NCBI RefSeq assembly: GCF_000938265.1 | Contig: NZ_JYFC01000001.1 | Span: 248,001 to 312,000 of the forward strand | Direction: 5' to 3' | From: Agreia bicolorata | GTDB taxonomy: Bacteria > Actinomycetota > Actinomycetes > Actinomycetales > Microbacteriaceae | DNA: 64,000 nt | Shown: in pieces, positions 19,401 to 27,031 of the stretch | Layout: every line of letters begins with the position of its first letter | Position numbering within the stretch: position 1 is the stretch's first letter | Translations under genes and position numbers: made by a program | The notes under the pieces: model-generated | The model's input: the letters and a program-made list of their open reading frames with translations, nothing else | Database searches by the model: none | What the model was told of the DNA's origin: nothing

Positions 19401-20431
19401 GACTCCTCGGAGCCAAGGTTGGAACGAATGTCGAGGCCTCGACGGTGCTTCTTCTGCCCGCAATGACCACAATCGGCGACCATGCGTTCCTCGCCGACGA
19501 CACCATGGTCGCGTCGTACGAACTCGGTGGCGGCTGGATGCGCATCGACGAGGCGAAGATCGGCCGTCGGGCGTTCCTCGGAAACAGCGGCATGACCGGC
19601 CCCGGAAGGACCGTTCCGAAGAACGGACTGGTCGCCGTGCTGTCGGCGACACCACGCAAGGCGAAGTCGGGGTCGTCATGGCTCGGCAACCCGCCGGTAC
19701 GTCTGCGCCGCGCCGTGGCCGAGTTCGATGAGAGTCGCACTTACCAGCCTCCCGTCTCGCTGCGAGTGGCGCGCGCACTGTGGGAGCTCGGCCGTCTCGT
19801 GCCCGTGATGATCACCGTCGGCATCGGCCTCGGCGTTCTGCTGACGCTCGAGTTGCTCCTTCTCGAGTTCGGGCTCGGCTGGATGATCGTGCTCTCGGGG
19901 CCGGTCATGCTCGCGGCGGGCGCCGTTGCGGCGGCCGTCACGACCGTCGCCAAGTGGACGATCGTGGGCAGAATTCGCGCCACCGAGCATCCGCTGTGGT
20001 CGTCGTTCATCTGGCGAAACGAGGTGTCGGACACCTTCGTCGAGATGGTCGCCGCGCCCTGGTTCGCGCGGGCCGCGACGGGAACGCCCGCGCTCGCACT
20101 GTGGCTGGCGTCGCTCGGCGCACGCATCGGCCGAGGCGCCTGGATCGAGACCTACTGGCTTCCCGAGGCAGATCTGGTCGAGCTCGGCGACGGATCGAGC
20201 GTGAACCGCGGCTGTGTCGTGCAGACCCACCTGTTTCACGACCGTGTGATGTCGCTCGACACCGTCGTGATCGCATCCGGAGCGACCCTGGGCCCGCACA
20301 GCGTGATCCTTCCCGCCGCTCGCATCGACGACGGTGCCACGGTAGGGCCGGCATCACTCGTGATGCGCGGCGAGGTCGTGCCGGCCGCCAGCCGCTGGAC
20401 AGGCAACCCCATCGCACCGTGGAATACTTGA
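16490..20431 (+). CDS. Pls/PosA-type single-module NRPS (epsilon-poly-L-lysine synthetase-like)
   Basis: 1313 aa, nearly the length of Streptomyces epsilon-poly-L-lysine synthetase as I recall it. Adenylation domain about 1-520: FTSGSTGVPKGVA (about 176), NTYGPTEATV (about 313), YRSGDLVRF, GRADDQIKLGGRRIELGE (about 413), RISGKVDRA (about 505). Carrier domain with FFAVGGGSLAAAQ, Ser at about 563. Then three soluble left-handed-helix/acyltransferase-like domains (about 700-845, 930-1080, 1165-1305) separated by pairs of membrane helices, six in all: the A-T-TM-C1-TM-C2-TM-C3 layout of Pls, which has no condensation or thioesterase domain. By alignment to GrsA the pocket residues are D-A-E-S-I-G-T-V-V-K, close to the lysine code. 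GTG at 16490 has AGGAGA 5 nt upstream. Predicted membrane enzyme joining basic amino acids through side-chain amines; the product is inferred. Confidence 0.9.
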   Translation: MTDSPAEPGLLLGSERTPAPRTLVDILRDSADRHPESAALADANGSVSYRELMRLVSQAAVALSVAGVRRGDRVGIRIPSGGRTLYISILAVLVLGAAYVPVDADDPEERAELVFGEADVVGYIGADGTIVPRVSTDGTRRLDTRESIGLEPVRSGTGTITTLGAPTPDDDAWIIFTSGSTGVPKGVAVTHRSAAAFVDAEARMFLQSEPLDQADRVLAGLSVAFDASCEEMWLAWRHGACLVPAPRSLVRSGADLGPWLIAHGITVVSTVPTLAGLWPAESLENVRLLIFGGEACPPELAARLATPARELWNTYGPTEATVVACGALLDGTTPIRIGLPLDGWDLAVVDATGAPVGDGEVGELIIGGVGLARYLDPAKDAEKYAPMPSLGWERAYRSGDLVRFEREGLVFQGRADDQIKLGGRRIELGEIEAALQGLAGVAGAAAVVQTTNAGNQVLVGYLALDPATTESEFDRAAAVARLREELPAALVPALAIVESIPTRISGKVDRAALPWPLASASSGAAGSSAELSGTAGWLAELWTEVLGTSVTDASDDFFAVGGGSLAAAQLTSMIRARFPEARVSDLYDHPRIGALATELDSRAPSVAVEPRTVIPTPRSTQWAQTLLGIPLHIIVGARWSVYLLAANALLLSFAGIGWLPSVSWWWLVAGFLILVTPVGRMGVSVIAARLLLRGVKPGAYPRGGHVHVRLWMAEQVAALVGAASLAGAPWIAYYARALGATIGEGVDLHSLPPVTGMLKLGARVAIEPEVDLSGYWLDGDILRIGAVTIGADATIGSRSTLLPGARVGRGAEIAAGSSVSGRVPGGERWAGSPAERMGKARPGWPSERPPRASGWVAAYGAGSVLLSLLPLVALAVGALVTGAMVRGSNSLGELALRSLASLPLATIAAGVVFALLVVVSVRVLGIGLAPGHYPVRSRVGWQVWATERLLDLSRTMLFPLYASLFTPVWLRLLGAKVGTNVEASTVLLLPAMTTIGDHAFLADDTMVASYELGGGWMRIDEAKIGRRAFLGNSGMTGPGRTVPKNGLVAVLSATPRKAKSGSSWLGNPPVRLRRAVAEFDESRTYQPPVSLRVARALWELGRLVPVMITVGIGLGVLLTLELLLLEFGLGWMIVLSGPVMLAAGAVAAAVTTVAKWTIVGRIRATEHPLWSSFIWRNEVSDTFVEMVAAPWFARAATGTPALALWLASLGARIGRGAWIETYWLPEADLVELGDGSSVNRGCVVQTHLFHDRVMSLDTVVIASGATLGPHSVILPAARIDDGATVGPASLVMRGEVVPAASRWTGNPIAPWNT

Positions 20432-20438
20432 TCGACAG

Positions 20439-21773
20439 ATGCCGAACACTCCTCCTCACCCCAGTAACGGTTCCCTGACCATCGGCGACAGCTACGTTCC
20501 CACAAGCGGCAACGGCGGCTACGCGGTTTCGTCGTACGACCTCGACCTCGACTACAGGGTCGCGAACAACCGGCTGGCGGCGACCGCCATCATCACGGCC
20601 ACGGCCACCCACGAGCTGACCCGCTTCAGCGTCGATTTCTGCGGGCTCGTCGCGACGCGCGTCACCATCGACGGAGCGGCTCCCTCGAAACTGGTCGAAT
20701 CGGCCAGGAAACTCACCATCACACCGGCCACCGCGATCCCTGCGGGCCGGGAGTTCGTCGTGACAGTGCGCTACGGCGGATCCCCACGGCCCGTCCGCAG
20801 CCCCTGGGGTGAACTCGGCTGGGAGGAGCTCAGCGACGGCGTGCTCGTCGCCTCTCAGCCCAGCGGCGCGCCGAGCTGGTTCCCCTGCAACGACCACCCG
20901 AGCGACAAGGCCGCGTTCCGCATCCGCATCTCGACCGAATCGTCGTATTCGGTGCTCGCGAACGGGCGCCTCACATCGAAGGTACGTCGAGCGAGCCGCA
21001 CCTCGTGGACGTTCGAGACGGTCGAGCCCATGGCCACCTACCTGGCCAGCATTCAGATCGGTGTCTACAGAGAACTGGTGCTCTCGAGATCGCCGGTGCC
21101 CCAGACCGTGCTCGCGCCGGCATCGATCGTTGATCGCGCACAGAAGGACTTCGCCGACCAGGAGCGAATGCTGGCACTCTTCGAGCGCTCGTTCGGCCCG
21201 TATCCGTTCGGCGAATATTCGGTGGTCGTCGCCGACGACGACCTCGAGATCCCGGTCGAGGCCCACGGCTTCGCGGTCTTCGGCAGGAACCACATCGACG
21301 GGTTGGGCGGATCGGAACGGCTCATCGCGCACGAACTGGCCCACTCCTGGTTCGGCAACAGTGTCACCGCTACGACGTGGAAGGACATCTGGCTGCACGA
21401 GGGCTTCGCCTGCTACGCCGAGTGGCTCTGGTCGGAGGAATCGGGCGGACCGACAGCGGACCGACTCGCGCATCAGCACTGGGCGCGTCTCTCGCACCTC
21501 CCGCAAGACCTGACGATCGGCGATCCTGGGCCCGAGAGGATGTTCGACGACAGAGTGTACAAGCGGGGAGCGCTCACGCTCCATGCTCTGCGTACCACGA
21601 TCGGTGACGACGCGTTCTTCGAACTCCTGAGCTCATGGGCCACCGAGAACCGCTACGGCAATGTGACGACCGAGGGCTTCTATCTGCACGCCCGCGAACG
21701 CAGCGCCGTCGATCTCGACGAGCTATTCGAGAGCTGGCTGTTCTCCGAGCGGCTGCCGGTGCTGCCCCGCTGA
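20439..21773 (+). CDS. M1 family zinc metallopeptidase
   Basis: 444 aa, soluble with no signal peptide. The zinc site is intact: HELAHSWFGN (about residue 297) and the third ligand Glu in DIWLHEGFACYAEWLW, the HExxH-x18-E pattern of M1 aminopeptidases. The N-terminal beta-saddle domain spans about 20-195. The usual exopeptidase motif GAMEN is not present; the aligned segment reads EIPVEAHGFAVFG, keeping a Glu. The C-terminal helical domain is short compared with full M1 enzymes. The start lies 7 bp after the synthetase stop, so the two are very likely co-transcribed. Trimming or degradation of the synthetase product is a reasonable inference. The 3' end overlaps the opposite-strand PPTase gene by 51 bp. 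Confidence 0.88.
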   Translation: MPNTPPHPSNGSLTIGDSYVPTSGNGGYAVSSYDLDLDYRVANNRLAATAIITATATHELTRFSVDFCGLVATRVTIDGAAPSKLVESARKLTITPATAIPAGREFVVTVRYGGSPRPVRSPWGELGWEELSDGVLVASQPSGAPSWFPCNDHPSDKAAFRIRISTESSYSVLANGRLTSKVRRASRTSWTFETVEPMATYLASIQIGVYRELVLSRSPVPQTVLAPASIVDRAQKDFADQERMLALFERSFGPYPFGEYSVVVADDDLEIPVEAHGFAVFGRNHIDGLGGSERLIAHELAHSWFGNSVTATTWKDIWLHEGFACYAEWLWSEESGGPTADRLAHQHWARLSHLPQDLTIGDPGPERMFDDRVYKRGALTLHALRTTIGDDAFFELLSSWATENRYGNVTTEGFYLHARERSAVDLDELFESWLFSERLPVLPR

Positions 21774-22367
21774 CTCGGCCTGATCCCGCAGGTCTTCGAC
21801 GTCGACGAAGACAGGCTCCTGGCCGAGCATCACGACGGTCAGCACCACGGTCGGGTCCGCTAGCGGAACCTCGACGATGACCGCGTCGGGCGCGATACCG
21901 GATGCGAGATCGATCGTGGTGAGGTCGAGGCGAAGACCGCGACCGGTCGCCTTGAGATACGCCTCCTTGCGAGACCAGAGTCGGGTGCGCAGCAGGTCAC
22001 GGCTCTCGGGTCGCTCGTCGTCGATGAGATCGCGCTCCGCGGCGGAGAAGGCCGCCTCGTCGACCCGCGCCCGCGACATCTGTACCGACGACTCGATGTC
22101 GATTCCGAGATCGCCCCCTCGCGCATCCATCGATAGGGCTATCGCGACCCGCCCTGCCGCCGAGCTCTTGCTCACCATGATCTCCGAGCCGTCGTCGGCG
22201 CGGGGAGAGGCCACACGCGGTTTGCCGTGCTGCCTGCCGCACTCGTCGCACGAGGTATCCAGAACCACCTTCGTGTGCGCAACGCCGACCACGGATGCGA
22301 CGGCTCGCTCGAGCGCGTCGGTCGCCGGCGCGGTATGCAGAGTCACCCGCACGTGCCTGGCGGTCAT
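21723..22367 (-). CDS. 4'-phosphopantetheinyl transferase superfamily protein (Sfp-type)
   Basis: 214 aa. It transfers the 4'-phosphopantetheine arm from CoA to a conserved Ser of carrier domains. The magnesium-binding motif LGIDIES is at residues 87-93 and the catalytic WSRKEAYLKATG at 131-142. A Cys-x-x-Cys pair (CDECGRQHGKP) precedes the conserved G-K-P segment. I chose ATG at 22367, which gives an ATGA overlap with the stop of the osmC gene; an earlier in-frame codon would run into osmC. It is the obvious partner for the carrier domain of the Pls-like synthetase next door. Confidence 0.9.
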   Translation of the reverse strand: MTARHVRVTLHTAPATDALERAVASVVGVAHTKVVLDTSCDECGRQHGKPRVASPRADDGSEIMVSKSSAAGRVAIALSMDARGGDLGIDIESSVQMSRARVDEAAFSAAERDLIDDERPESRDLLRTRLWSRKEAYLKATGRGLRLDLTTIDLASGIAPDAVIVEVPLADPTVVLTVVMLGQEPVFVDVEDLRDQAESAGQHRQPLGEQPALE

Positions 22368-22828
22368 TCGGCCAGAGGTTCGTGCCGCACGGGGAAATTG
22401 ACCGAGTTCGCGATGAAGCACTTCTCGCTCGCTTCGCCGTGCAGCGACTGCGCAAGCTCGGCCTGCGACGGGTCGGCCAGTTCGACCCTCGGATGCAGCG
22501 TCGCAGAAGTGAAGCGTCCGCCACCCGTGCGGTCGAGGGCGAGGGTTCCGGTCGCCTCATCCCGGTATCCCGTGACCACGACGCCGTGCAGAACCGCGAC
22601 GTGCAGATACGACAGCATGTGGCACTGGCTCAAGGCGGCCAGCAGCATCTCCTCGGGATTCCACCGCTCGGTGTCACCGTGGAACGTGCGGTCGGCACTG
22701 CCCTCGATGGGGTGTTTTCCCGATGCCGTCACAAGGTGGCCACGCCCGTAGTCGCGATAGCCGCTCGTGCCCGTGCCTCGATTTCCAAGCCACTCTACGG
22801 TCACGGTGTAGGAATGCTGCGCTTTCAC
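22364..22828 (-). CDS. OsmC family protein
   Basis: 154 aa. OsmC/Ohr-type proteins reduce organic hydroperoxides with two cysteines. The first conserved Cys is in ALSQCHMLSYLHVA and the second in SEKCFIANSVNFPV near the C-terminus; the WNPEEMLLAA segment is typical. Start GTG at 22828. It is the first gene of a two-gene unit with the PPTase and divergent from gabT. No link between peroxide defence and the PPTase is known to me; the pairing may be accidental. Confidence 0.87.
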   Translation of the reverse strand: MKAQHSYTVTVEWLGNRGTGTSGYRDYGRGHLVTASGKHPIEGSADRTFHGDTERWNPEEMLLAALSQCHMLSYLHVAVLHGVVVTGYRDEATGTLALDRTGGGRFTSATLHPRVELADPSQAELAQSLHGEASEKCFIANSVNFPVRHEPLAE

Positions 22829-22864
22829 GCGATCAGCCTAACCGGGCGGGCGCCGGCGCGACGG

Positions 22865-22870
22865 TAAACT
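22865..22870 (+). promoter_or_regulatory. Candidate -10 box of gabT
   Basis: TAAACT at 22865-22870 fits the actinobacterial TAnnnT -10 element and ends 10 bp before the gabT ATG, so the transcript would be almost leaderless. This agrees with the absence of a Shine-Dalgarno sequence in front of gabT. No clear -35 box is seen. Confidence 0.3.
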
Positions 22871-22880
22871 CGATCGCATC

Positions 22881-24236
22881 ATGACAGACACCCTGAATTC
22901 CTCGTACACCGTCGCCCAGGAGCGGAAGGTCGTCACGGCCATCCCCGGTCCCAAGAGCATCGCACTGCACGAGCGACGACTGACCGTTGTGCCGGTGGGT
23001 GTCGGCACAGCGCTTCCCATCTATATCGAGAAGGCGAACGGCGCGATCCTCGTCGATGCCGACGGCAACCAGTTCATCGATCTCGGTGCGGGCATCGGAG
23101 TCACGACCGTCGGTCATACCTCAGCGCACGTCATCGAGGCCGCCGCCGCACAGCTCGGCAAGGTCACTCACACGCTGTTCACCGTCACCCCCTACGAGGA
23201 GTATGTGCAGGTCGCCGAACTTCTCGCCCAGCACACCCCGGGTGACTTTGCGAAAAAGACGGTCCTCGTCAACTCCGGCGCCGAGGCAGTTGAGAACGCC
23301 GTCAAGATCGCTCGCAAGTACACGCGTCGCACGGGCGTGGCTGTTCTCGAGCACGCTTATCACGGCCGCACCAATCTGACCATGGCCATGAACTTCAAGG
23401 CGGCGCCGTACTCCACGGGCTTCGGCCCCTTCGCCGGCGATGTCTACCGCGCGCCCAACTCGTACCCATACCACGACGGTCTCACCGGTGCCGAGGCTGC
23501 AGCCCGCACGATCGGCTACCTCGAGAAGACCGTGGGCGCCTACGATCTGGCCTGCCTCGTGGTCGAACCGATTCAGGGCGAGGGCGGCTTCGTTGTGCCG
23601 GCCGACGGCTACCTGCCCGCGCTGCAGCAGTGGTGCACCGAGAACGGCATCGTCTTCATCGCCGACGAGATCCAGAGCGGTATGGCCCGCACCGGCGCCT
23701 ACTTCGCCAGCGAGCACTTCGGCCTGGTTCCCGACGTGGTTCTGAGCGCCAAGGGAATCGCGGGCGGTCTTCCTCTCGCCGGTGTCACCGGCCGCGCCGA
23801 GATCATGGACTCCGCTCTTCCCGGCGGCTTGGGCGGCACCTTCGGTGGAAACCCTGTGGCTGCTGCGGCGGCCGTGGCCGTGTTCGAGCAGATCGAGAGC
23901 GAGAATCTGCTCGCCGAGGCGACCCGAATCGAGCAGACGCTCGTCGCGGGCCTCGAGGAGCTGGCATCGAAGTACGACATCATCGGCGACATCCGGGGTG
24001 TCGGAGCGATGATCGCGATCGAACTGGTTCAGCCAGGCACGGGCGCCACCACCAAGGAACCCAATCCGAAGGCCGTCGACGCGATCGTGGCCTACGCGGC
24101 ATCTCAGGGCGTTCTCGTTCTGAACGCGGGAACCTATGGCAACATCGTGCGCTTCCTTCCGAGCCTCGCGATCTCCGACGCACTCCTGGCCGATGCACTG
24201 GGAGTCATCGACGACGCAATGGCGACGTTGCGATGA
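22881..24236 (+). CDS. gabT: 4-aminobutyrate-2-oxoglutarate transaminase
   Basis: 451 aa, class III PLP-dependent aminotransferase. It moves the amino group of GABA to 2-oxoglutarate, giving succinate semialdehyde. Visible features: the PLP phosphate-binding segment NSGAEAVENAVKIAR, the Asp that contacts the PLP ring nitrogen in FIADEIQSGMARTG, and the PLP lysine in LSAKGIAGGLPLAG. The full domain runs from IPGPKS to the C-terminus at normal length. It overlaps the following asparaginase by 4 bp. A polyamine-type importer lies just beyond, which fits a nitrogen-scavenging role; succinate-semialdehyde dehydrogenase is not in this window. Confidence 0.9.
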   Translation: MTDTLNSSYTVAQERKVVTAIPGPKSIALHERRLTVVPVGVGTALPIYIEKANGAILVDADGNQFIDLGAGIGVTTVGHTSAHVIEAAAAQLGKVTHTLFTVTPYEEYVQVAELLAQHTPGDFAKKTVLVNSGAEAVENAVKIARKYTRRTGVAVLEHAYHGRTNLTMAMNFKAAPYSTGFGPFAGDVYRAPNSYPYHDGLTGAEAAARTIGYLEKTVGAYDLACLVVEPIQGEGGFVVPADGYLPALQQWCTENGIVFIADEIQSGMARTGAYFASEHFGLVPDVVLSAKGIAGGLPLAGVTGRAEIMDSALPGGLGGTFGGNPVAAAAAVAVFEQIESENLLAEATRIEQTLVAGLEELASKYDIIGDIRGVGAMIAIELVQPGTGATTKEPNPKAVDAIVAYAASQGVLVLNAGTYGNIVRFLPSLAISDALLADALGVIDDAMATLR

Positions 24237-25237
24237 CCTCTGCGGCGACGGCTGCATCGCACGGCTCTTCACTGGGCACCTTCTCCATCGAAGGGGCTGT
24301 CGAGCTGGCGGTTCTGGAGCGCAGCGGATTCATCGAGTCGCGTCACGTCGGTGCCGCAGTCGTGGTCGATCCCACGGGCACGGTGCTCGAAGAACTCGGC
24401 GATGCGGCGGCTCCCGTATTCCCGCGCTCCAGCCTCAAGCCCTTCCAGGCCCTGGCCATCCGCGAGGCGGGGGTGCACCTCACTCCCCTGCAGACCGCAC
24501 TCTCCATGGCGAGTCACGGCGGAACACCAGAGCATGTCGACGTCGTGCGCGAGATTCTTCAGCTGGCCTCACTCGATGAGTCGGCCCTCGGATGCCCCGC
24601 AGACTGGCCCGGCGATCGTGCAGCCCGCGACGCCGCGGTTCGGGCGGGCGGCTCCGCCGAGCGCGTCTATATGAACTGCTCTGGCAAGCATGCCGCGATG
24701 CTGCTCGCGTGCGTTCAGCAGGGCTGGAGCACGACCGACTATCTCGACCCCGCGCATCCCCTGCAGCTGCGCATCCGTGACCTCATCGAAGAGCAGACCG
24801 GTGAAGAGATCGCGGCATCCGGTGTCGACGGATGCGGTGCGCCTGTGCACGCGATCTCCCTCCGGGCGCTTGCGCGAGGTGTGTCGCGCATCGCTCAGAG
24901 CGAGACGCCGGATGCCGAATGGCTCGTCGACTCGGTGCTCGCCAACGGCTGGGCGGTCGACTCCCCGAAAGAGCAGAACACTCTCGTCATCGACGAGCTC
25001 CAGCTCTTCGCGAAACTCGGTGCCGAGGGGGTCATGGTCATGTCCACCAGGTCCGGGGTGGCCGTCGCGCTCAAGATTCTCGACGGCAGCCTGCGCGCCG
25101 CCGCGATCGTGGCGCTCGAACTCCTGGTCCGGGCGGGCGCCGTCGACCGCGGCGACGTCGATGCACTGGTGCGCACATTCGATCTCACCGTTCTCGGCGG
25201 CGGACAGCCTGTCGGCACGATCAGAGTCACGGCCTGA
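24233..25237 (+). CDS. Asparaginase (AnsA/asparaginase II family, PF06089 type)
   Basis: 334 aa. The family hydrolyses L-asparagine to aspartate and ammonia and is unrelated to the E. coli enzymes. Recognisable segments are ERSGFIESRHVG, PRSSLKPFQALA, MASHGGTPEHV, NCSGKHAAMLLAC with the Ser-Gly-Lys triad region, and DGCGAPVHAISL, all typical of Rhizobium-type asparaginases. The ATG at 24233 overlaps the gabT stop (ATGA), so the two are coupled. It converges on potC with 19 bp between the stops. Confidence 0.85.
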   Translation: MTSAATAASHGSSLGTFSIEGAVELAVLERSGFIESRHVGAAVVVDPTGTVLEELGDAAAPVFPRSSLKPFQALAIREAGVHLTPLQTALSMASHGGTPEHVDVVREILQLASLDESALGCPADWPGDRAARDAAVRAGGSAERVYMNCSGKHAAMLLACVQQGWSTTDYLDPAHPLQLRIRDLIEEQTGEEIAASGVDGCGAPVHAISLRALARGVSRIAQSETPDAEWLVDSVLANGWAVDSPKEQNTLVIDELQLFAKLGAEGVMVMSTRSGVAVALKILDGSLRAAAIVALELLVRAGAVDRGDVDALVRTFDLTVLGGGQPVGTIRVTA

Positions 25238-25256
25238 CGGCGCCTGCCCCGGTGAC

Positions 25257-26117
25257 CTAGCCGAGCTTCGCGAGCCTCTTCTGTCTGGCCGACCGGCTGA
25301 CCTGGCTCACTACGACGATGAGAATCGCGATGATGAAGACGGCCGATGCGACCACGTTGGCCTCGGCAGGAATGCCTCGAGCCGCGGCGATGTAGATGAA
25401 CTTGGGGAACGTGTCGACCGCGCCCGAGTTGAAGTTCGTGATGATGAAGTCGTCGAAGCTCAGCGCGAACGAGAGAAGCGCCGCCGCCAGAATGCCTGGC
25501 AGCAGCAGGGGAAATGTGATGCGCCAGAAGACCTGCGCCGGGGAACCGTAGAGGTCTCTGCCGGCTTCCTCGAGCGCGGGGTCGAGACTGGCCACGCGCG
25601 CCTTCACGGTGACCACGACGAAGCTGATGCAGAACATCGTGTGCGCGAGGATCACGGTGACGATGCCCTTCTGCGTGCCGAGGGCCAGGAACTGCGCCGC
25701 GAGCCCCGCACCCAGCACAACCTCGGGAGTCGCCATCGGCAGGAACAGCAGCAGGCTGATGCTGGAGCGGAATCGGAATCGGTACCGAACGAGGGCTATG
25801 GCGATCGCCGTGCCGAGCGCCGTCGCGAGGGCGGTTGCCACGACTCCGACGAGGATGCTGTTGCCGAAGGCTTCGCAGAGTCCGGGTTCGTTACAGACGG
25901 TGAGCCACTTGTCGAAGGTGAACCCTCTCCACGCGATGTTGGACTTCGCGGAGTCATTGAACGAGAACACGAAGGTGTACGCGATCGGGATGAGCAGGAA
26001 CACGAGTGCCAGGGTGACGTAGATGGGAAGACCGAGACCCGCGAACCTCCTCCGTGGGCGCGGCGCGGCCGCGCGCTCCGGCGATGGGTTGCTCGTCTCA
26101 AGGGGCGGGGCTGTCAC
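25257..26117 (-). CDS. potC: ABC transporter permease, spermidine/putrescine type
   Basis: 286 aa, six membrane helices. The EAA loop that contacts the ATPase reads EEAGRDLYGSPAQVFWRITFPLL, as in PotC-type permeases of the polyamine/spermidine-putrescine family. Its GTG start overlaps the potB stop as GTGA. It is the last gene of potD-potA-potB-potC. Substrate is inferred from family (polyamines or related cations). Confidence 0.86.
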   Translation of the reverse strand: MTAPPLETSNPSPERAAAPRPRRRFAGLGLPIYVTLALVFLLIPIAYTFVFSFNDSAKSNIAWRGFTFDKWLTVCNEPGLCEAFGNSILVGVVATALATALGTAIAIALVRYRFRFRSSISLLLFLPMATPEVVLGAGLAAQFLALGTQKGIVTVILAHTMFCISFVVVTVKARVASLDPALEEAGRDLYGSPAQVFWRITFPLLLPGILAAALLSFALSFDDFIITNFNSGAVDTFPKFIYIAAARGIPAEANVVASAVFIIAILIVVVSQVSRSARQKRLAKLG

Positions 26118-27028
26118 AGCAAGTCCTCCGTTCCGCTGCGGCGCACGTAGACGCCGACGAGTATCAGGATCACAGCCATCAGGATGATGGAGAGCGCCGC
26201 CGCGACGGGATAGTTCTGAAGGGTGAGGAAGTTTGCCTCGATCGCATTTCCGAGCATGGCAGTCTTGCTCGATCCCAGAAAGTCGCGACTGGCGTTGATA
26301 TAGTCACCGGCCGCTGGGATGAACGTGAGCAGTGTGCCGGAGATGATGCCCGGCATCGACAGTGGAACAGTGACCTTCAGGAACGTCGTGGCGGGATTCG
26401 CATACAGGTCGCTTCCCGCCTCGAGGAAGCGGGTGTCGAGGCGCTCCAGAGTCGTATAGAGCGGGAGCGTCATGAACGGGATGAAGTTGTAGGTGAGCCC
26501 GAAGATCACGGCGAACGGTGTGCCCGTGAGGTGCCCGTCTGCGGGCAGGATGGCCACCGCTTTGAGGGCCTGCACCACAGGGGACTCGTCCGAGAGGATC
26601 TGCTTCCACGCGAGGGTGCGGAGCAGGAAGCTGATGAAGAACGGCGCGATGACCAGAGTCAGCATCATGCTCTGCAGCAGGGGCCAGCGCCGAGCCTTCA
26701 CCCCGATGTAGTAGGCGATCGGATAGCTGACGATCAAGGCGAACACCGTGGCCACGAGCGCGTAGCCGAAGGCGCGCAGGATGTGAGGCAGGTACTCGCT
26801 CGCACTGTCGACGTAGTTCTGCCACTGCAGAGCAGGGACGTATTCGCCGATGTCGCCCCCGGGAAGTTCCGCCTGGAATGACGTGATGACGAGAGAGATG
26901 AGCGGCGTGAGGAAGAACAGCACCATATAGAGGATGCCGGGCAGAAGCAGAACCAGGGCGATCGTGGATTTTCGCCGAGGCGGTTTCGTCACGGCCGCAT
27001 CACTCGATGCGAAGGCGGCGAAGGCCAT
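26114..27028 (-). CDS. potB: ABC transporter permease, spermidine/putrescine type
   Basis: 304 aa, about six helices after a hydrophilic N-terminal segment of about 20 residues. The EAA loop is LEAGSDLYANPATTFLKVTVPLSMPG, typical of PotB. The preceding segment GLTYNFIPFMTLPLYTTLERL is also characteristic. It begins 3 bp after the potA stop and overlaps potC by 4 bp. Together with PotC it forms the membrane channel of the importer. Confidence 0.86.
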   Translation of the reverse strand: MAFAAFASSDAAVTKPPRRKSTIALVLLLPGILYMVLFFLTPLISLVITSFQAELPGGDIGEYVPALQWQNYVDSASEYLPHILRAFGYALVATVFALIVSYPIAYYIGVKARRWPLLQSMMLTLVIAPFFISFLLRTLAWKQILSDESPVVQALKAVAILPADGHLTGTPFAVIFGLTYNFIPFMTLPLYTTLERLDTRFLEAGSDLYANPATTFLKVTVPLSMPGIISGTLLTFIPAAGDYINASRDFLGSSKTAMLGNAIEANFLTLQNYPVAAALSIILMAVILILVGVYVRRSGTEDLL

Positions 27029-27031
27029 GAG

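Noticed and set aside
20007-21584. A 525-codon open frame on the - strand opposite the synthetase end and the M1 peptidase
   Set aside because: Arg-rich, no recognisable domain, and the + strand genes have intact catalytic motifs.
23630-24232. A long in-frame upstream extension of the asparaginase
   Set aside because: It overlaps gabT in another frame and is Arg/Gly-rich; the ATG at 24233 gives a natural ATGA junction.
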